Shown here piece by piece: positions 58,352 through 64,000 of a stretch of DNA of 64,000 bases; positions within the stretch are counted from its first letter, which is position 1; every line of letters begins with the position of its first letter. This DNA is from an uncultured Lysobacteraceae bacterium. GTDB lineage: Bacteria; Pseudomonadota; Gammaproteobacteria; Xanthomonadales; Xanthomonadaceae. Where the stretch lies: the NCBI GenBank assembly GCA_937897645.1, contig CALCNV010000159.1:27866-91865 (forward strand), written 5' to 3'. The position numbers were made by a program, and so were the translations under genes. The notes beneath the pieces are model-generated. The model did no database searches. It was not told where the DNA came from and saw nothing but the letters and a program-made list of their open reading frames with translations.

Positions 58352-60457
58352 TCAGGCGCTGGCATAGCGCGCCGCGCCGCCTACCCAGCGCACGATGATG
58401 CGATCCGCGATGGCGGGTGACTGTGCGAGCAGTTGATCAGCCATTTCACGCACCTGCGGCAGCAGGTCGGCATCACGCGCGAGGTCGGCGACGCGGAATG
58501 CGGCGAGGCCGGTCTGTCGCGTACCCAGCAGCTCGCCCGGACCACGCAACTCCAGGTCTTTTTCGGCGATGACGAATCCGTCATTGGTCTCGCGCATCGT
58601 GGCCAGGCGCTGCTTGGCCATCTGCGACAGCGGCGACTGGTACAGCAGCACGCAATTGGAAGCCGCCGCGCCGCGCCCTACCCGTCCGCGCAGCTGGTGC
58701 AGTTGTGCAAGGCCGAGTCGTTCCGCGTTTTCCACGATCATCAGTGACGCGTTGGGAACGTCCACGCCCACTTCGATCACGGTAGTCGCCACCAGCAGGT
58801 CGATCTCGCCGGATTTGAAGGCGCGCATGGTCGCCTGCTTTTCCGCGGCCTTCATGCGTCCGTGGACCAGCCCGACGCGCACGCCCGGCAACTGGGCGGA
58901 CAGTGACTCGTAAGTACCCTGCGCTGCCTGGGCAATCACTTCGTCACTGTCATCGATCAGCGTGCACACCCAATACGCTTGTCGACCTTCGGCGCAGGCG
59001 GCGCGGATGCGTTCGACCAGTTCGGGCCTGCGCTCGGCACTCAGCGCGACCGTCTGCACCGGGGTGCGGCCCGGCGGCAATTCATCGATGGCGGAGACAT
59101 CCAGGTCCGCATACGCCGCCATTGCCAGCGTGCGCGGGATCGGCGTCGCGGTCATGATCAACTGGTGCGGAACTGATTTGCCGGATGCGCCCTTGTCGCG
59201 CAACGCGAGCCGCTGGTGCACACCGAAGCGATGCTGTTCGTCGACGATGGCCAACGCCAGGTCGTGGAAGACCACCGCTTCCTGCATCAGCGCATGCGTG
59301 CCAACGACGACCTGCGCGGCGCCCGAGGCGACGTCGGCCAGCACTTGCGTGCGCGCCTTGCCGGTTACTTTGCCTGCCAGCCAGGCCACGCGGATGCCCA
59401 GCGGTTCCAGCCAGTGGCGCAGGTTGGCGAGGTGTTGTTCGGCCAGCAGCTCGGTAGGTGCAGCGAGTGCGGCCTGCTTGCCGGCTTCCACCGCCAGCAT
59501 GGCCGCCATCGCCGCGACCACGGTCTTGCCACTGCCCACGTCGCCCTGCACCAGTCGCAACATCGGGGAGGGCTGTTTCAAATCTTCACGTATCTGCTTG
59601 AACACGCGCTGCTGCGCGCCGGTCAGCGTGAATGGAAGCGCGGCGACCAGCTTGGCAACCAGCGCACCCTTGCCTGCGAGCTTGGGTGCGCGGTGTTTTT
59701 GCAACGCGATGCGTTGGCGTCGCAAGCTTAGGTTGTGCGCGAGCAGTTCTTCCAACGCCAGGCGACGTTGTGCTGGATGCGTGCCGGCGGCCAACGCGGC
59801 CAGATCCGCATCGCGCGCCGGGCGATGCATGCTGAGCACGGCCTGGCGCAGGGATGGCAGTTGCAGGCCACGCAACAGGTCGGCCGGCAGCAGCTCCAGC
59901 GATGCGTCATCCGGCAGTCGATCCAGCGCCTGTGCAATGAACTTGCGCATGGTGGCCGGGCCGATGCCTTCGACCGCGGGGTAGACCGGATCCAATGCGT
60001 CTCCCAGCGAACCGGCATCCGCATCCTCCAGCACCCGATAGCTGGGATGCACGATCTCCAGCCCGTTCTGCCCGGGCTTTGGCGTGCCGTAGCAACGCAC
60101 GCGCGTACCCGGCGAAAACTGCGCGACCTGCGCCGCACGGAAGTGGAAGAAGCGCAGTACCAGCGTGGCATTCGAGTCGTCGCCGATCGCGACGCGCAGT
60201 ACAGGCCGGAAACGGAAACCCCGCTCCACTGCTTCGACCCGGCCTTCCACTTGCGCCGGCACTCCCGGCTGCAAGGCGCGGATCGGCGTGAGCTGGGTGC
60301 GGTCTTCGTATCGCAGCGGCAGGTGCAGCCACAGGTCCTGCAAGGTCAATAATCCGCGAGCGGCGAGCTTTTCCGCCACGCGCGGACCTATGCCGGACAG
60401 CAAGCCGGCGATGGGCTGGTTGAACAGGGGCTCTTCGCTGCGAGGCATGGCTGGCAT
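58352..60457 (-). CDS. recG: ATP-dependent DNA helicase RecG
   Basis: A 701-residue RecG starting MPAMPRSEEPLFNQPIAGLL. It has the N-terminal wedge/OB domain (PLRYEDRTQLTPIRALQPG), Walker A RLVQGDVGSGKTVVAAMAA, the Walker B variant DEQHRFGVHQR and helicase motif VATTVIEVGVDVPNASLM with the QLHQLRGRVGRG box. It reverses stalled forks and branch-migrates Holliday junctions. The true start may be any of ATG 60487, 60457 or 60448. Confidence 0.95.
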   Translation of the reverse strand: MPAMPRSEEPLFNQPIAGLLSGIGPRVAEKLAARGLLTLQDLWLHLPLRYEDRTQLTPIRALQPGVPAQVEGRVEAVERGFRFRPVLRVAIGDDSNATLVLRFFHFRAAQVAQFSPGTRVRCYGTPKPGQNGLEIVHPSYRVLEDADAGSLGDALDPVYPAVEGIGPATMRKFIAQALDRLPDDASLELLPADLLRGLQLPSLRQAVLSMHRPARDADLAALAAGTHPAQRRLALEELLAHNLSLRRQRIALQKHRAPKLAGKGALVAKLVAALPFTLTGAQQRVFKQIREDLKQPSPMLRLVQGDVGSGKTVVAAMAAMLAVEAGKQAALAAPTELLAEQHLANLRHWLEPLGIRVAWLAGKVTGKARTQVLADVASGAAQVVVGTHALMQEAVVFHDLALAIVDEQHRFGVHQRLALRDKGASGKSVPHQLIMTATPIPRTLAMAAYADLDVSAIDELPPGRTPVQTVALSAERRPELVERIRAACAEGRQAYWVCTLIDDSDEVIAQAAQGTYESLSAQLPGVRVGLVHGRMKAAEKQATMRAFKSGEIDLLVATTVIEVGVDVPNASLMIVENAERLGLAQLHQLRGRVGRGAAASNCVLLYQSPLSQMAKQRLATMRETNDGFVIAEKDLELRGPGELLGTRQTGLAAFRVADLARDADLLPQVREMADQLLAQSPAIADRIIVRWVGGAARYASA

Positions 60458-60571
60458 CACGCTAGGATGCCGGTCGCCATGCGCCATTGCCAGTCAGGGT
60501 TTGCCGTCCGTGGGCGTAAGGCAAAGCACTCGGGGCGCGACGTCGCTCCCACATCAACCGTTGCCACATGG

Positions 60572-60958
60572 CTACTGGTCAAGCACCATCACGGCATCGA
60601 CTTCGAACACCGCACCCTTGGGCAAGCCGGAGACTTCGACGGTGGAGCGCGCCGGAAACGGCGCAGTGAAGTATTCCTGCATCACTGCATTCACTGCGGC
60701 GAACTGGCCCAGGTCGGTGAGATACAGGCCGAGCCGGACGACATGTGCAAGCGAACCGCCTGCGGCTTCAGCCACGGCCTTCAGGTTGTCGAACGCACGC
60801 CGCGCCTGCACCGCGATATCGCCTTCGACCAGGGCGCCAGTGGCCGGGTCCAGCGGGATCTGCCCGGAAAAATACACCGTGTTACCGCTGCGCACGGCCT
60901 GCGAATACGGGCCGATGGCGGCGGGGGCGTGGTCGGTGTGGATGATCTGGCGGGACAT
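60572..60958 (-). CDS. ridA: RidA family 2-iminobutanoate/2-iminopropanoate deaminase
   Basis: A 128-residue RidA protein (MSRQIIHTDHAPAAIGPYSQ). Family signatures are IGPYSQAV, VYFSGQIPLDPATGALVEGD and the active-site Arg in PFPARSTVEVSGLPKGA. It hydrolyses reactive enamines or imines arising from PLP enzymes. It sits between spoT and recG; an in-frame ATG at 61069 reads through the REP-like pair and is rejected. Confidence 0.93.
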   Translation of the reverse strand: MSRQIIHTDHAPAAIGPYSQAVRSGNTVYFSGQIPLDPATGALVEGDIAVQARRAFDNLKAVAEAAGGSLAHVVRLGLYLTDLGQFAAVNAVMQEYFTAPFPARSTVEVSGLPKGAVFEVDAVMVLDQ

Positions 60959-60994
60959 GGTGGGTTCCATAGGCGGGACATACATGCATTCTAT

Positions 60995-61082
60995 GTAGGA
61001 GCGGGCCATGCCCGCGAGCTTTTGCTCTGCTTGAGGTTGGAAATCACCGAGCGTAAAGCTCGCGCCCATGGGGCGCTCCTAC
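60995..61082. repeat. REP-like pair, GTAGGAGCG family (copy 3)
   Basis: The left unit GTAGGAGCGGGCCATGCCCG is a variant core and the right unit CTCGCGCCCATGGGGCGCTC matches copy 1. The two units are thus of different subtypes. It fills most of the spoT-ridA gap, ending 6 bp from the spoT stop. Confidence 0.88.
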
Positions 61083-61088
61083 CAGGTG

Positions 61089-63257
61089 TCATTGCCGCCT
61101 GACGCCGTGCACTACACCCAAACGGCGCAACCTACGCATCACTTCGGCCAGGTGGTTGCGGTCACGGACCTGGATGGAGAAACGCAAGACGGCGGCATTG
61201 ATGTCGCGTTCCAGGTATTCCACGCGGTCGATATTCGATTGGCTTTGCGCGACCGCCGCAGCCACCTGCGCGAGTACGCCGGGGCGGTTTTCCACGTCGA
61301 TCAGCAGCGAGGCATCGTAATCGCCGGTGACCGCGGCATCCCAGTCGATGGGGATCCAGCGCTCGGGCGACTTGCGGAATTCGGCGACGTTCGGGCAATC
61401 GAGGCGATGCACCACGATGCCCTTGCCAGCGGTGTGGTAGCCCATGATTTCGTCGCCGGGGATCGGCTGGCAGCAATTGGCGAAACTGACCACGCCACGT
61501 TCGCTGCCGTTGATCAGGATCTTTTCCTGCGAATGCTTGGAATGGCCACCGCCACGCAACTCGGCGAATGCGGTCAGTGCCTGCGCGGCTTGCGCCGGCA
61601 TCCAGTTGCCCAGCGCGACGTCAGCGAGGAACGCTTCCAGGCGCGGGTAGCGGTGTTCGGACAGGAATGCATCCAGGCGTTGCTGCGGCAACCTTTCCAG
61701 CGAACTGTCCAGTTGTTCCAGCGCGCGATCCAGCATGCGGTGGCCCAGTTGCACGGCGTCCTCGTGTTCCAGCTGTTTCAACTGGTGGCGGATGGCGGTG
61801 CGCGCCTTGCTGGTGACTACGAATTCCAGCCACTGCGGCTTGGGCGCCGCCGATTTCGCGGTGATGATTTCCACGCTTTGCCCGCTTGCCAGCTTGGTGC
61901 GCAGCGGCACCAGCTTCTTGTCCACGCGCGAAGCCACGGCCTGATTGCCCACGTCGGTATGCACCGCGTAGGCAAAATCAAGCGCAGTCGAATTTCGCGG
62001 CAGCGACAGGATTTTTCCTTTCGGCGTGAACAGGTAGACCTCGTCCGGGAACAGGTCGACCTTGACGTTGTCGAGGAACTCCAGCGACGACCCTGCCGCG
62101 CGCTGGTTCTCGATCAATTCGACGATCCACGCATGCGCACGGCTCTGGGCGCTGTTGGGCGTCTGTGCGCCGAACTTGTAGGACCAGTGTGCGGCGATGC
62201 CGCGTTCGGCGATGAGGTCCATTTCCTCGGTGCGAATCTGCACTTCGATCGGCGATCCATACGGGCCGAACAGCACGGTGTGCAGCGACTGGTAGCCGTT
62301 GGCCTTGGGAATCGCGATGAAGTCGCGGAAGCGCGCATCCAGTGGCTTGTAGGCGGCGTGCACCGCGCCGAGCGCGTGGTAACACTGCGGCACGCTGCCA
62401 ACGACCACGCGGAAGCCGAACACGTCCATCACCTGGTCGAAACTTTTTCCTTCGCCATGCATCTTGTTGTAGATGCTCCACGGCGTCTTAATGCGGCTGA
62501 CCAGGTGGTGTTCCAGGCCTTCCTTGGTCAGGCGCTGCGACAGGTGGGCCTCGATCTGCGCCATCGATTCACGCCGCACCACGGGCTGGCCACGGATGTG
62601 TTTTTCGAGGATGGCGTGACGCCACGGATACATGGCACGGAAGCCGAGGTCCTGCAATTCCGACTTGACCAGGTTCATGCCCAGGCGCTGCGCGATGGGC
62701 GCGTAGATGTCCAGGGTTTCCTTGGCGATGCGCGTGCGCGCTTCCGCGCTTTGCGCGCCTAGCGTACGCATGTTGTGCAGGCGGTCGGCCAGCTTGATCA
62801 TGATCACGCGCAGGTCGCGCGACATGGCCAGCAGCATCTTGCGGAAACTTTCCGCGGCGGCTTCCTGACGGTCGCGGAAATGCAGCTTGTCCAGCTTGGT
62901 GACGCCTTCCACCAGTTCGGCGACCGACTCGCCAAAATCGGCGACGATCTCGGCATGCGTCAGCGGCGTGTCTTCGATGGTGTCGTGCAGGATGGCGGCG
63001 ATCAGCGTTTCCGCATCCAGGCCCAGTTCGGCCAGCACCTGCGCCACCGCCACCGGGTGGGTGATGTAGGGCTCGCCTGATTTTCGGGTCTGTCCTTCAT
63101 GCGCATCGGCACCCACCTTCCATGCGCGCCGCAGCAAGGCCAACTGGTCGGCAGGAAGATAGCTGGCCGCACGTTCCAGCTGGCGCAGATACTCGGGCAC
63201 CCCATCTTCATGAGGCGCCGGATGATCGACGGTCTTGGCGGAACGGATGGGGGTCAT
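61089..63257 (-). CDS. spoT: Bifunctional (p)ppGpp synthetase/hydrolase SpoT
   Basis: A 722-residue RSH protein. The HD hydrolase domain is intact (TLIAAILHDTIEDTPLTHAE), the synthetase domain has RVVVGSVPQCYHALGAVHAA and AKANGYQSLHTVLFG-like text (IPKANGYQSLHTVLFGPYG), then TGS (IAAHWSYKFG; FTPKGKILSLPRNSTALDFA) and a C-terminal ACT domain (DVENRPGVLAQVAAAVAQSQ). It sets the stringent-response alarmone level. The HD motif is present, so this is SpoT and not RelA. Confidence 0.95.
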   Translation of the reverse strand: MTPIRSAKTVDHPAPHEDGVPEYLRQLERAASYLPADQLALLRRAWKVGADAHEGQTRKSGEPYITHPVAVAQVLAELGLDAETLIAAILHDTIEDTPLTHAEIVADFGESVAELVEGVTKLDKLHFRDRQEAAAESFRKMLLAMSRDLRVIMIKLADRLHNMRTLGAQSAEARTRIAKETLDIYAPIAQRLGMNLVKSELQDLGFRAMYPWRHAILEKHIRGQPVVRRESMAQIEAHLSQRLTKEGLEHHLVSRIKTPWSIYNKMHGEGKSFDQVMDVFGFRVVVGSVPQCYHALGAVHAAYKPLDARFRDFIAIPKANGYQSLHTVLFGPYGSPIEVQIRTEEMDLIAERGIAAHWSYKFGAQTPNSAQSRAHAWIVELIENQRAAGSSLEFLDNVKVDLFPDEVYLFTPKGKILSLPRNSTALDFAYAVHTDVGNQAVASRVDKKLVPLRTKLASGQSVEIITAKSAAPKPQWLEFVVTSKARTAIRHQLKQLEHEDAVQLGHRMLDRALEQLDSSLERLPQQRLDAFLSEHRYPRLEAFLADVALGNWMPAQAAQALTAFAELRGGGHSKHSQEKILINGSERGVVSFANCCQPIPGDEIMGYHTAGKGIVVHRLDCPNVAEFRKSPERWIPIDWDAAVTGDYDASLLIDVENRPGVLAQVAAAVAQSQSNIDRVEYLERDINAAVLRFSIQVRDRNHLAEVMRRLRRLGVVHGVRRQ

Positions 63258-63341
63258 GGCCCAAGCCTATGCCAGCGGGCATATAACGGCAAATTTACGG
63301 AGATATCCGTGCACCCATTAGGGACCGACAACTCCAGGTTT

Positions 63342-63415
63342 CGTCATCCCGGCGAAAGCCGGGACCCATCTCACAGTCATCGGACAGTTGGGTCCCGGCT
63401 TTCGCCGGGATGACG
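63342..63415. repeat. Inverted repeat, CGTCATYCC family (copy 3)
   Basis: CGTCATCCCGGCGAAAGCCG (63342-63361) and CGGCTTTCGCCGGGATGACG (63396-63415) are exact complements around 34 bp. It lies in the rpoZ-spoT gap. Confidence 0.9.
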
Positions 63416-63466
63416 ACTGGGAGTTTTAGCGAGATGCTTTTCATCTCCACATCGTCACAAAAGCAA

Positions 63467-63488
63467 ACAGCCCGCTTTCGCGGGCTGT
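63467..63488 (-). terminator. Hairpin between rpoZ and spoT
   Basis: ACAGCCCGC, loop TTTC, GCGGGCTGT; on the minus strand it is followed by TTTGCTTTTG. It lies 30 bp past the rpoZ stop and probably terminates or attenuates before spoT. Confidence 0.8.
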
Positions 63489-63518
63489 CCAACATGCAAC
63501 CTGATGCGCGTAGACAGA

Positions 63519-63818
63519 TCAGTCGTCGCCCTTCGACAGGTCGTCATCGGCGACCACTTCGGCGGCGGCCCATTCCAGCGCCTCGCGCTCGGCGCGTTCA
63601 CGCTCGGACTTCTCGACGCGGTCGATCAGGTCATTGTCGATCTTGCGTGCAGCGATTTCGCGCAGCGCCAGCACGGTCGGCTTGTCGCCGCTCTCGCTGT
63701 TGTCAATGGTCGGCTCAACGCCGTTGGCCAGCTGGCGGGCGCGCTTGGCGGCCATCATGACCAGCTCGAAACGGTTGTCGACGACTTCCAGGCAATCTTC
63801 TACGGTGATGCGGGCCAT
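63519..63818 (-). CDS. rpoZ: RNA polymerase omega subunit
   Basis: A 99-residue omega subunit ([20 protein letters not shown] ... [15 protein letters not shown]), with an acidic C-terminal tail ([13 protein letters not shown]). It helps assemble RNA polymerase and forms part of a ppGpp site, apt beside spoT. An in-frame ATG at 63899 adds a non-conserved leader. Confidence 0.96.
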   Translation of the reverse strand: MARITVEDCLEVVDNRFELVMMAAKRARQLANGVEPTIDNSESGDKPTVLALREIAARKIDNDLIDRVEKSERERAEREALEWAAAEVVADDDLSKGDD

Positions 63819-63971
63819 GCGGGCTCCCGGCGACCCTAAAGTCGCGCGAATTGATGCTGAGGGGCCGCGAAGTGTAGGGCAAGCGCCGGCGACAAACAAG
63901 ACTCTTGTTGAAAATCAACTAGTTAGGCTGAAAATAGAGGCCTTAGTAATGCGTTCGGAGTCTCCACGGAC

Positions 63972-64000
63972 TTGTGGGAGGGGCTTCAGCCCCGACGCTC
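63972..64000. repeat. REP-like unit, family A (cut by window edge)
   Basis: TTGTGGGAGGGGCTTCAGCC followed by CCGACGCTC at the right edge; the partner unit lies outside. Confidence 0.85.

Overview
The window looks like chromosome from a high-GC gammaproteobacterium of the Xanthomonadaceae (Lysobacteraceae), such as a Lysobacter, Luteimonas, Thermomonas or Pseudoxanthomonas relative. I infer this from gene order (xerD-dsbC, lptFG/pepA-holC-valS, pilMNOPQ/ponA, rpoZ-spoT-ridA-recG), from TonB receptors accompanied by tryptophan-halogenase-like, SapC and cupin proteins, and from dense palindromic repeats. The genus cannot be fixed from sequence alone. I saw no rRNA, tRNA, CRISPR array or prophage.

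Layout. 1-8 kb: dsbC-like (cut by the window edge), xerD, an RDD membrane protein, a small accessory island (brnTA toxin-antitoxin, a decayed RDD copy, an orphan membrane protein), lptG-lptF, then divergent pepA-holC. 8-17 kb: valS carrying two in-frame repeat insertions, a DUF2339-DUF3999 pair, gapA. 17-24 kb: ompW behind a perfect FNR-type box; an S1/P1 nuclease / persulfide-dioxygenase-like / split YeeE-YedE / TauE sulfur operon; an acetyl-CoA hydrolase/transferase; a REP-associated tyrosine transposase (RAYT) flanked by REP elements. 24-35 kb: transketolase, a dicarboxylate symporter, and a complete Bat (aerotolerance-type) operon moxR-DUF58-DUF4381-batA-batBC-batD. 35-43 kb: the pilMNOPQ type IV pilus operon divergent from the PBP1A gene.

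43-55.4 kb is a carbohydrate-utilization locus: two diverged tryptophan-halogenase-like flavoproteins, a JmjC-like cupin, SapC, a large TonB-dependent receptor, a LacI regulator, a GH30 glycosidase and a frameshifted polysaccharide deacetylase. Matching palindromes (TGACA-GCGY-TGTCA type) overlap the predicted promoters of both the receptor and the GH30 gene, so one LacI protein probably controls both arms. 55.4-64 kb is housekeeping: gltA, rpmE2, a nucleoside hydrolase, recG, ridA, spoT, rpoZ.

The most unusual themes are: (1) several REP-like palindrome families, three with a GTAG or GTGG head, around one RAYT gene, with one family inserted in frame in the essential valS gene; (2) the LacI-controlled locus with its two unequal halogenase-like proteins; (3) a brnTA island with an apparently leaderless, palindrome-covered promoter.
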